NCBI GenBank assembly: GCA_025996815.1
Contig: BNTT01000010.1
Span: 1 to 45,723, forward strand
Direction: 5' to 3'
DNA: 45,723 nucleotides
Source: Bacteroidia bacterium
GTDB taxonomy: Bacteria > Bacteroidota > Bacteroidia > Bacteroidales > Azobacteroidaceae
Of this stretch, positions 7,506-14,486 are shown piece after piece; the first letter of the stretch is position 1; each line of letters starts with the position of its first letter. Made by a program: the position numbers and the translations under genes. The notes under the pieces were generated by a model. That model was not told the origin of the DNA. It did not search any database and saw nothing but the letters and a program-made list of their open reading frames with translations.

Positions 7506-8801
7506 TTGCGAGTGGAAAATAACAATAACAATAAACAAAGCATAGTCGGTTCGGTGTTGCAGTGGATTGTCCGGACTTTGGGGTACAATTGGATATGGTT
7601 TGCCGTGTCCATTCTCCTGTGTGTGGTAGTGGGTCATATCTACTATGCCCGTTTTGCAACGCCTGTTTACCATGTGAAAGCCGGCGTGATGCTGCGCGAC
7701 ATGGCAGCCGAAGTGGACCGGTTTCATTCGCGTGATTTGATGGAAAAAGTGGTGCGAGACAATGGCTATCACACCAATTATGCGGTTAAAGGCACAACAC
7801 CGGTGAAACTGCTGGTGGATTCTTTTGCACTCACGCGCTTGAACAGCGAACTGAAATTAGATGTGAAACAGACGAAACAGGCAATCACGGTTGTTGGCTC
7901 GTATGGTCAAAAAACTTTTTCCGCCGAGGCGCCAAAATTGCCAATAGTTCTATCGACTCCCGTCGGCGATTTGCTGCTGTCGGATGGCGATGCCGGAAAT
8001 AAATTGAAGCCGGGCGGGCTGGTGTCGATTGTGGTGACCCCGCCGCTATTGGTGGCGAAGAAATATGCGAATGCCGTGAAAGTGGATATGCAGGTGGGTG
8101 GAAACACAACGCTGGTCTATTTGTCGCTGACCGAAACGAATGAACTGCGCGGCAAAAATTTCCTTTCAGGCTTGATAAAGCACTACAACGCGGAAATAGC
8201 GGACGAAAAAAGCCGGTTAGTGCAGAAAGAAGTGGCACTGATTGACCAAAGTTTGGAAAATGTGCATGAAGAATTAGCACTTTTGAAGCAAAATATCAAG
8301 AGCCACCGGCAAAACAACACGGCATCGGGCAAATTCACTTTGCCAAAAAGCGAATATCCGAGGCTGAAGTTTTTAGAAAACGACGACGAACAGGCGACCG
8401 GTCATGTACCCGACGAGGGTGGCGAGGGTGACGATATTGAGGAGAGTATCGAGAGGGACATCATCTTCCAAATCTACGGCAAGGGCATTGATGTCAATCT
8501 GGTGATGCTGCTGCTGGAATACAACAGTGGATTGACGAGGCGCGACTATTTGTTGCGTGAAAAACAAACCATGGAGTGGAAAACTGCTCTTGACACGGAA
8601 AGCGCCAAAGTGCTGGAATCGCCATCGGCAGGCAATCCGGAAGTGCCTCAACGAAATTGTATTTATGCGTGGAGCCTGCTAATCGGCTTATTATTACCCT
8701 TCCTAATCTTCGGAGTGGCTCAATTGTTCAATTTCAGCGAAGGCGACAAGGGCTATCGCCCATCCGCTGGGTCGCCAAGCAATTATTTTTGGCGCAAATA
8801 A
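7506..8801 (+). CDS. Wzz-like polysaccharide chain-length/co-polymerase family membrane protein
   Basis: The 431-residue protein has an N-terminal membrane helix (about 28-48), a long periplasmic part (KAGVMLRDM; helical LVQKEVALIDQSLENVHEELALLKQ) and a second membrane helix near the C-terminus (about 384-406: YAWSLLIGLLLPFLIFGVA). This two-helix layout with a coiled periplasmic domain is that of Wzz/PCP chain-length determinants. No tyrosine-kinase domain follows. The start is TTG 7506 or GTG 7512; no ATG fits, and the upstream stop at 7500-7502 leaves almost no spacer, so translational coupling to the HU-LysM gene is likely. No polymerase gene is adjacent. Confidence 0.7.
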   Translation: MRVENNNNNKQSIVGSVLQWIVRTLGYNWIWFAVSILLCVVVGHIYYARFATPVYHVKAGVMLRDMAAEVDRFHSRDLMEKVVRDNGYHTNYAVKGTTPVKLLVDSFALTRLNSELKLDVKQTKQAITVVGSYGQKTFSAEAPKLPIVLSTPVGDLLLSDGDAGNKLKPGGLVSIVVTPPLLVAKKYANAVKVDMQVGGNTTLVYLSLTETNELRGKNFLSGLIKHYNAEIADEKSRLVQKEVALIDQSLENVHEELALLKQNIKSHRQNNTASGKFTLPKSEYPRLKFLENDDEQATGHVPDEGGEGDDIEESIERDIIFQIYGKGIDVNLVMLLLEYNSGLTRRDYLLREKQTMEWKTALDTESAKVLESPSAGNPEVPQRNCIYAWSLLIGLLLPFLIFGVAQLFNFSEGDKGYRPSAGSPSNYFWRK

Positions 8802-8845
8802 GATTTTCACCCGAAAAATTTGGGTCTATAACGTAACATACACTT

Positions 8846-9787
8846 ATGGCAACCATTGATGAAACTCCCGTAGTGGCGCAATCAGTGCGAAATTACCTTG
8901 AATTCCTTGCTAAACACCCCGACGGCGAAGAAATCCAATACCGCACGCCCTTTGAAACGCTTATCAACAGCCTTCAAATGCCGAACAAGCACACCATTGC
9001 CATTCAGGAAGACCGGCACAGCGGGATTGAAGTGGACGGAACGCCCGACTTTTTTGTGTATGAAGGAGAAGAAACACTTTTCAAAACGCTTGTGGGCTTT
9101 ATCGAATGTAAAAAACCAAACCACAAACTCGAAAATCTCATCAACAGCGAGCAGATAAAAAAGTATGCCAAAACGTGCGAAAATATTATTATCACCAACT
9201 ATCACCACTTTATTTTGCTGCAATCGGGCAAGCAAACGCACGATATTACACTTTCTGCCGACCCCACCGGCATACAGGATTTTCTCAATCTCTTGCGCGA
9301 TTTCTATCACTACGATTATCCCTATATACGCACCAAAAAAACGCTGGTGAATGCACTTGCAGCGCAGAGTTTTTACTATTCGGTGTCGTTGCGCCAATTT
9401 ATAGCGGATAAAAACAATGAAAATAAACCTTTCTACATGAAATTTAAAAATTTATTTGAAGGGTATCAGCAGTCCATCAACTACCATTACGAATTAGCCG
9501 ATTTTTGCGACACCTATTCCCAAACCCTTGTCTATGGCTTGCTACTTGCCCGATTGGATACGGAAGAGAAATTGAACGAAGACAAATTAGATTATCTGTC
9601 CAACATTCCTTTTGAGTACAAATTGCTCTACGAATTTTTGGCGCAGGGCTACGATATGCGCATTCGCGCTTTGCCTACGCTCATAAAGATAGCCCTTACC
9701 AACCACGACGAGGTGGGGGCGATGGACATTTTCTACCAATATATTGTGCCTAACCTTAAGTTTGCGGAAAATTTAAATCCGGGGTAA
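8846..9787 (+). pseudogene. N-terminal fragment of a type ISP-like restriction-modification enzyme, truncated
   Basis: The 313-residue product matches the N-terminal portion of large single-chain restriction/methylation enzymes. A PD-(D/E)XK nuclease signature is visible (GTPDFFV ... LVGFIECKK, about residues 67-95), followed by the helical linker that precedes the methyltransferase domain. The methyltransferase (NPPY motif), further helicase-like parts and target-recognition domain are all absent, whereas family members run to about 1000 residues or more. The homologous part appears to stop near residue 294, exactly where the 27-nt repeat 9729-9755 begins, and an IS110 element follows. No continuation is found beyond the IS. 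The fragment is presumably inactive; the isolated nuclease half could still fold. Confidence 0.65.
9729..9755. repeat. Second copy of the 27-nt shared sequence
   Basis: It differs at one base from 4429-4455. It marks the point where similarity of the upstream gene to restriction enzymes ends. The octamer GTGCCTAA inside it (9746-9753) recurs in the internal loop of the candidate bridge RNA (9847-9854). Confidence 0.7.
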
Positions 9788-9793
9788 AATCAT

Positions 9794-9801
9794 TACTTTT
9801 G
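9794..9801 (+). promoter_or_regulatory. -7-like box in front of the candidate bridge RNA
   Basis: TACTTTTG fits TAnnTTTG. Transcription would start near 9808, just before the first hairpin of the IS110 non-coding end. No well-spaced TTTG is seen upstream. Confidence 0.45.
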
Positions 9802-9825
9802 TTGTGAGAAAGTAAAGATTTAACC

Positions 9826-9964
9826 GACTGACAAATGGTAAACTAAGTGCCTAATTAGATTTTGAAATCTACGCGCCGAATTAGACCATTGTCAGTCAAG
9901 CTGAGGGATACTAAATAGAATGTTAGGCTTTGAATCCTATTTAAGGTATTAGTACGCCCGGCTT
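9826..9964 (+). ncRNA. Candidate IS110 bridge RNA (two large hairpins)
   Basis: IS110 elements of the IS110 group encode a bridge RNA in the non-coding stretch upstream of the transposase; its two internal loops base-pair with target and donor DNA. Here two adjacent stem-loops fill that position. Hairpin A: GACTGAC(A)AATGGT 9826-9839 with ACCATTGTCAGTC 9885-9897, enclosing an internal loop, then CTAATT 9851-9856/AATTAG 9879-9884 and AGATTT/AAATCT at 9857-9870. Hairpin B: AAGCTG 9898-9903 with CGGCTT 9959-9964, then ATAC/GTAT and TAAATAG 9912-9918/CTATTTA 9937-9943. The stems are seen in the sequence; the role comes from knowledge of the family. Confidence 0.6.
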
Positions 9965-10020
9965 CTCGGTTAAATCCAAACTTAATGATAATTTTTAATA
10001 ACAAATTAAAGTACAAAGGT

Positions 10021-11049
10021 ATGAAAAAGAATTTATTCATTGGGATTGATTTCTCAAAAGCGACGTTCGATGTATCGGTGATACATGGGGCTGATTTGGA
10101 GACGGCAAAACACAAGCAGTTTGCCAACGTCCAAACAGGGTATGAAGAGATGTTGGAATGGGTTAAAAAACAAACTTATCTTCCGCAAACGGATTGGTTG
10201 TTTTGTGGCGAAAACACCGGTTTGTACAGTCTCCTGTTGAGTGAGTTTTTGGCTAAACAAGGGCTGGTTATGTGGTTAGACAATCCGGTGCAGATTAAGT
10301 TTTCCAAAGGGATTTGTCGTGATAAAAACGACAAAATAGACAGTCGGGATATAGCCCTGTATGCTACCCGTTTTCAAGACAGAATGAGGGCTTATCAATT
10401 ATATGATGAGAACCTAAAGTCATTGGAGTTATTGCAGTCTTACAGAGAGCGTTTAGTGAATATGAGAGTAATACATCAAGTTTCTGATAAAGAACTGGGA
10501 GGTGTATTGCAAGAAAATGCAGCAGCAAATTTTATTTGCAAACGCTCACAAAGCGATATTGAACGGCTGAACAAAGAGATAAAAGAGGTGGAAGAAGAGA
10601 TGAAAAAAGTGATTTATGCCAACGAAAAGTTGAATGAGACCTACGCAATTATTATATCTATTGTAGGGATAGGTTTGATAAATGCCGTTGCCATCATCGT
10701 TGCCACGCGCAACTTCACTCGTTTTGAAACCGGTCGGCAATTTGCCACTTTTGTTGGGCTTGCCCCTTTTGGTAAAGATTCGGGGACATGTCTAAAAACG
10801 CCTCCGCATGTCAGTCATCTGGCAAACAAAAGAATCAAAGCTTTGCTCACGCAAGCGGCATTATGTGCCATACGGCATGACGAAAAATTGCAACGTTATT
10901 ACCAGCGCAAAATGGCTGAGGGCAAACACAAAGGGGTCGTACTCAACAATGTAAAGAACAAATTGGTGCATATCATGTTTGCTCTTGTCAACAGCAAGGA
11001 GTTTTATAAAAAAGATTATATTCGTCCTGCAAAACAAGTGGCAGCTTAA
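10021..11049 (+). CDS. IS110-family transposase (DEDD recombinase)
   Basis: The enzyme catalyses RNA-guided recombination of the IS110 element. The N-terminal RuvC-like DEDD domain shows Asp10 (GIDFSKATFDV), Glu64 (FCGENTGLY), Asp104 and Asp107 (KNDKIDSRDIALYA). A coiled-coil middle follows (about 175-205: KEIKEVEEEMKKV). The C-terminal Tnp_20 domain (SIVGIGLINAVAIIVATRNF ... FVGLAPFGKDSG) has the presumed catalytic Ser254. At 342 residues from ATG 10021 the length is normal and no frameshift is seen, so the element may be active. An in-frame ATG at 9985 would add twelve residues unlike the family, so 10021 is preferred. Confidence 0.92.
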   Translation: MKKNLFIGIDFSKATFDVSVIHGADLETAKHKQFANVQTGYEEMLEWVKKQTYLPQTDWLFCGENTGLYSLLLSEFLAKQGLVMWLDNPVQIKFSKGICRDKNDKIDSRDIALYATRFQDRMRAYQLYDENLKSLELLQSYRERLVNMRVIHQVSDKELGGVLQENAAANFICKRSQSDIERLNKEIKEVEEEMKKVIYANEKLNETYAIIISIVGIGLINAVAIIVATRNFTRFETGRQFATFVGLAPFGKDSGTCLKTPPHVSHLANKRIKALLTQAALCAIRHDEKLQRYYQRKMAEGKHKGVVLNNVKNKLVHIMFALVNSKEFYKKDYIRPAKQVAA

Positions 11050-11392
11050 AAAAAGTTAAATTGATGAATTTTTTTATGATTTTATTTGGAAGTTAACATA
11101 GAATTCGGCACACAACACCAATATCATAAAAACCATTAAAAACACAGTTAAAAACCCTGAATTTCTGCCGAAAATCAATCGTTTTTGACCAAAAAATAAT
11201 CGGGACTTCGGTCGGACCTCGCTCGCACCAAACTCGCTCTCCGCCCGTATGTTAATTTTTACACACAAAGGCATAAAATTACACATTGTCCCTCGTTCGG
11301 CATAGGCTCCGCCTGCATCATAGCGACGCGGCGCGCCACGTCGCTACATAAAAAAAATGGTGTGATTGTGGATAATCAATAAAAAAAATGCT
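11050..11392. other. Intergenic region between IS110 and lgt, no convincing gene
   Basis: The stretch holds the right part of the IS, an imperfect palindrome (CGGG at 11201-11204 to CCCG at 11244-11247, GC-rich between) and a perfect palindrome at 11321-11346. A 70-codon minus-strand ORF spans the first palindrome (11074-11286) but has no promoter, recognised domain or coding character, so I do not call it a gene. Confidence 0.5.
11321..11346. repeat. Perfect GC-rich palindromic hairpin
   Basis: TAGCGACG (11321-11328) pairs with CGTCGCTA (11339-11346) around a core containing GGCGCGCC. No T run follows on either strand, so it resembles a REP-type palindrome more than a terminator. Confidence 0.6.
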
Positions 11393-11400
11393 TACCTTTG
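11393..11400 (+). promoter_or_regulatory. -7 box of the lgt-rnhB-pncC unit
   Basis: TACCTTTG followed by CACAATTTT; transcription would start near 11407, giving a leader of about 17 nt. The upstream element (TTG near 11366) is poorly spaced. Confidence 0.7.
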
Positions 11401-11423
11401 CACAATTTTAAATTTGTAATTTT

Positions 11424-12287
11424 ATGTTAGCATACATTACTTGGACAGCCGACCCTGTTGCGTTTCTTATCCCTTTCGTTGGGCGGGAGGTGCGCTGGTA
11501 TGGCATCTGTTTTTCGCTCGCGTTTGCCGTGGGGGCGTGGTTGGTGTGGAAGCAGTGGAGGAACGAGAAATTGCCCGAAATGTGGTTCGAGCAACTGTTT
11601 TTGTACGTCATCACTTCGGCGGTTATCGGCTCTCGGCTGGGGCATTGCCTGTTTTATGCGCCGAAGTATTACCTCGCCAATCCGGTGGAGATTTTTAAGA
11701 TTTGGGAAGGCGGATTGGCAAGTCACGGCGGCACGCTCGGCATCGTCATCGCTATCTGGATTTATTCCCGACGGGTGACGAAGAAAAGTATGATGTGGAC
11801 ATTCGACCGCCTGGTGGTGCCGGTGGGCTTTTCTGCCGCATTCATCCGCCTCGGCAATCTGATGAATCACGAAATTTATGGACACGCGACCGATATGCCG
11901 TGGGGCTTTCGTTTTATCGAAAACCTGCACCACGTGGCGCGTGGGTATGAACCGATATTCTCACAGCCCTCCCACCCGACGCAACTCTACGAGATGTTTT
12001 TCTACATCCTAACGTCCTGCATCTGCCTCTGGATGTATTGGAAGCGCAAAGACCACAAATACGCAGGGCTGATTTTCGGCGTCTTCCTGACAGGCATTTT
12101 CCTCCCGCGCTTCTTCATCGAATACCTGAAAAACGTGCAGGAGGACTTTGAAGTAGGTATGACACTCGATATGGGACAATGGCTGAGCATCCCCTTCATC
12201 GTTGCCGGCTTGTATCTTGCGTGGCGGGGATGGCAAAAACGCAGGAGTGAATTGCATTCGCCCAAGCCGCGCTATGCAAAGAAATAA
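11424..12287 (+). CDS. lgt: Prolipoprotein diacylglyceryl transferase
   Basis: This inner-membrane enzyme transfers diacylglycerol from phosphatidylglycerol to the lipobox cysteine of prolipoproteins, the first step of lipoprotein maturation; BamD and the 5197 lipoprotein are substrates in this window. Conserved segments are [13 protein letters not shown] near the N-terminus, [25 protein letters not shown] and the signature [14 protein letters not shown] (usually G.R.GNF.N; Leu-Met replaces Phe-Ile here). The 287 residues and multiple membrane helices are normal. The ATG is used with a short leader after the promoter at 11393. The 3' end overlaps rnhB by 14 bp. Confidence 0.95.
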   Translation: MLAYITWTADPVAFLIPFVGREVRWYGICFSLAFAVGAWLVWKQWRNEKLPEMWFEQLFLYVITSAVIGSRLGHCLFYAPKYYLANPVEIFKIWEGGLASHGGTLGIVIAIWIYSRRVTKKSMMWTFDRLVVPVGFSAAFIRLGNLMNHEIYGHATDMPWGFRFIENLHHVARGYEPIFSQPSHPTQLYEMFFYILTSCICLWMYWKRKDHKYAGLIFGVFLTGIFLPRFFIEYLKNVQEDFEVGMTLDMGQWLSIPFIVAGLYLAWRGWQKRRSELHSPKPRYAKK

Positions 12288-12867
12288 AATTCCCCTGCTA
12301 AGCCGCTTTTCCACCTCCGAATTGGAATGCGGATGCGACGAAGCCGGTCGCGGCTGTTTGGCGGGACCGGTGGTTGCCGCCGCCGTGATATTGCCCGATG
12401 ATTTTGCGTGCACGGGGCTTAACGACTCCAAACAACTGACCGAAAAAGCACGCGAACGCCTCCGCCCTGTCATCGAACGCGAGGCTGTGGCGTGGGCTGT
12501 GGCGATGGTCGATAACCGCGAAATTGATGAGATAAACATCCTCAATGCCTCCATTCTGGCGATGCACCGCGCGCTGGACTTGTTGAGCATTCGCCCCCAA
12601 TTCATCATCGTGGACGGCAACAAATTCAAGCCCTACGGCACCATCCCCCACCAAACCATCGTGAAAGGCGACAGCAAATACCTGTCCATAGCCGCCGCGT
12701 CGGTGTTAGCCAAAACGCACCGCGACGAACTGATGCGCACGCTGCACGCCGAATTTCCGCACTACAACTGGCTCCAAAACAAAGCCTACCCCACCCCAAA
12801 GCACCGCGCCGCCATCCGCCAATTCGGCACCACACCCTACCACCGCATAACATACCGTTTGATTTGA
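12274..12867 (+). CDS. rnhB: Ribonuclease HII
   Basis: It cleaves the RNA strand of RNA-DNA hybrids and removes misincorporated ribonucleotides. Family motifs are clear: [20 protein letters not shown] with the catalytic Asp-Glu, [16 protein letters not shown], and [22 protein letters not shown]. The product is 197 residues from ATG 12274, which overlaps the end of lgt by 14 bp; an upstream in-frame ATG at 12202 would overlap lgt by 86 bp and add residues not typical of the family. pncC follows after six bases, so lgt-rnhB-pncC form one transcription unit. Confidence 0.95.
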   Translation: MQRNKIPLLSRFSTSELECGCDEAGRGCLAGPVVAAAVILPDDFACTGLNDSKQLTEKARERLRPVIEREAVAWAVAMVDNREIDEINILNASILAMHRALDLLSIRPQFIIVDGNKFKPYGTIPHQTIVKGDSKYLSIAAASVLAKTHRDELMRTLHAEFPHYNWLQNKAYPTPKHRAAIRQFGTTPYHRITYRLI

Positions 12868-12873
12868 AAAAAA

Positions 12874-13344
12874 ATGACAAACGAACACACGATAGATAAA
12901 CTACTGAAAGAAAGGGGCTTAACGCTAAGCGTTGCCGAGAGTTGCACGGGCGGACGGCTGGCATCGCTGTTCACAGCCATACCGGGCTGTTCGCAGTATT
13001 TCAAGGGCGGCGTGGTGTCGTATGCCAACGAGGCGAAAATCCACATCCTGGGCGTGAATGCCGCCGACATAGCCGCGCACGGTGCAGTGAGCCAACCCGT
13101 GGTCGAACAAATGGCACGCGGTGCGCAGCGCATTTTCGTCACCGACTGCGCCATAGCCACCTCCGGCATAGCCGGTCCCGACGGCGGCACGCCCGACAAA
13201 CCGGTGGGGACAGTCCGAATTGCCGCCGCTTGCAACGACCGGCTGCAATCCACCGTCTTCCATTTTGAGGGCGAGCGCGCGGAAAATATTGTTGCCGCCT
13301 GCGAGGCTGGGATGAAAATGCTTTTGGAACTTATCGCGAAGTAA
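12874..13344 (+). CDS. pncC: CinA C-terminal family NMN amidohydrolase
   Basis: The family hydrolyses nicotinamide mononucleotide to nicotinic acid mononucleotide in the pyridine-nucleotide salvage cycle. The 156-residue stand-alone form shows the motifs LSVAESCTGGRLASLFTAIPG, FKGGVVSYANEAK, VSQPVVEQMARG and ATSGIAGPDGGTPDKPVGTV. The N-terminal molybdopterin-binding-like domain of full CinA is absent, as in many PncC proteins. It is the last gene of the lgt unit. Confidence 0.9.
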   Translation: MTNEHTIDKLLKERGLTLSVAESCTGGRLASLFTAIPGCSQYFKGGVVSYANEAKIHILGVNAADIAAHGAVSQPVVEQMARGAQRIFVTDCAIATSGIAGPDGGTPDKPVGTVRIAAACNDRLQSTVFHFEGERAENIVAACEAGMKMLLELIAK

Positions 13345-13450
13345 AAAACATCAAATTTTTGTTAAAAAACGGCGACGACTATACGAAAAAAGAATTTTAG
13401 CACGTTATTTGTACAGCGATTAGTATGTTTAACTTAAAAGAATAGATTAT

Positions 13451-14356
13451 ATGAAAACGAATTGGAAAATGTTATTAGGCTTCGTTTGGGTAAGCCTTTT
13501 GAGCGCGTCGGTGGGCGTGGGGACGTATGCCTGCATGACAAGAACTGACAAAATGTCCGATATTGCGCCTGCTAATCCGCCGGGATTTCAGGCTGTCAGG
13601 TATGCCACACCTGCCGAAAACACCGACTTTACGTTTGCCGCCGAGCAGAGCGTGAATGCCGTGGTGCACATCAAATCGGTGAGCCGCCCCAGTCGGCGCG
13701 AGTTGCAGCAACGCTATTTCGACCCGTTTGAGTTTTTCTTCGGCTTCGGTAGCGGGCAACAGTATCAGCCGCAGCCGCGGGTGGGCTTTGGCTCCGGCGT
13801 GATTGTTTCGCCGGACGGCTACATCGTGACCAATCATCACGTGATTGACGGTGCGGACGAAATAGAAATCATCACCAACGACGACTCCACCCACGTGGCG
13901 CAACTCATCGGCAGCGATGCCGCCACCGACATTGCGCTACTGAAAATTGAGGGCGCAAACTTCCCCGTCATCCCCTTTGGCGACTCCGACGCGCTGAAAG
14001 TGGGGCAGTGGGTGCTCGCCGTCGGCAATCCGTTTAACCTCACGTCCACCGTCACAGCGGGCATTGTGAGCGCAACGGGGCGCGCCAATCTCTTTGCGCC
14101 GGATGGTCGTCGCGGTCGCTCGCCGCAGATGCGCGCGCGCGCCGAAAAGTTTCAGACCTACATACAGACCGATGCCGCAGTGAATCCCGGCAACAGCGGC
14201 GGCGCGCTGGTCAACACCAAAGGCGAACTGGTGGGCATCAACGCAATGATTTATTCCGAAACGGGCAGTTATGTGGGCTATTCGTTTGCCATACCCATCA
14301 ATCTCGTCCGAAAAGTGGTGAACGACATTTTGGCAGTTTGGAATTTGCAGAAATAA
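13451..14356 (+). CDS. DegQ/HtrA-like serine protease without PDZ domains
   Basis: This is a periplasmic S1C trypsin-like protease with an N-terminal signal/anchor (about residues 7-28). The triad is complete: His130 (TNHHV), Asp160 (ATDIALLKI) and Ser249 (PGNSGGAL). The family in Bacteroidales is normally about 500 residues with two C-terminal PDZ domains that sense substrates. This one ends at residue 301 (VVNDILAVWNLQK), where the first PDZ domain should begin. A 106-nt inverted repeat starts 22 nt after the stop, suggesting the 3' part was lost by rearrangement. The protease core may still be active but unregulated. A few HtrA relatives are naturally PDZ-less, so truncation is likely, not proven. 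Confidence 0.85.
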   Translation: MKTNWKMLLGFVWVSLLSASVGVGTYACMTRTDKMSDIAPANPPGFQAVRYATPAENTDFTFAAEQSVNAVVHIKSVSRPSRRELQQRYFDPFEFFFGFGSGQQYQPQPRVGFGSGVIVSPDGYIVTNHHVIDGADEIEIITNDDSTHVAQLIGSDAATDIALLKIEGANFPVIPFGDSDALKVGQWVLAVGNPFNLTSTVTAGIVSATGRANLFAPDGRRGRSPQMRARAEKFQTYIQTDAAVNPGNSGGALVNTKGELVGINAMIYSETGSYVGYSFAIPINLVRKVVNDILAVWNLQK

Positions 14357-14378
14357 TTCGTTTTTTTTGTAAATCGTC

Positions 14379-14484
14379 TGAACCACGATTTTAATAAGAT
14401 TTTGAGGATTAGCAGGATTACAAAAAAAATCCTGCCAATCCTCCATCTTGTTAATCTTGAAAATCTTATTAAAATCGTGGTTCA
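14379..14484. repeat. Large imperfect inverted repeat between convergent genes
   Basis: The left arm 14379-14419 (TGAACCACGATTTTAATAAG ... GGATTAGCAGGATT) pairs with the right arm 14428-14484 (AATCCTGCCAATCC ... CTTATTAAAATCGTGGTTCA). The right arm has about 16 extra bases in its middle. The loop is A-rich. It could terminate both convergent genes, or be a non-autonomous palindromic repeat element. Confidence 0.8.
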
Positions 14485-14486
14485 AA

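Larger units (their letters stand above)
9756..11100 (+). mobile_element. IS110-family insertion sequence (ends not resolved)
   Basis: It contains the transposase (10021-11049) and the upstream non-coding region with the candidate bridge RNA. IS110 elements usually lack clear terminal inverted repeats and do not make long target duplications, so the exact ends cannot be fixed by eye. The left end lies after 9755 if the 27-nt shared sequence is host DNA. The right end is probably within about 50-100 nt of the transposase stop. Confidence 0.6.

Noticed and set aside
11074..11286. 70-codon minus-strand ORF near the IS110 end
   Set aside because: It spans a GC-rich palindrome, has no convincing promoter or start and no recognised domain; more likely a non-coding repeat.
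11321..11346. Palindrome as an intrinsic terminator of the IS or of lgt upstream DNA
   Set aside because: No T run follows on either strand in the right position.
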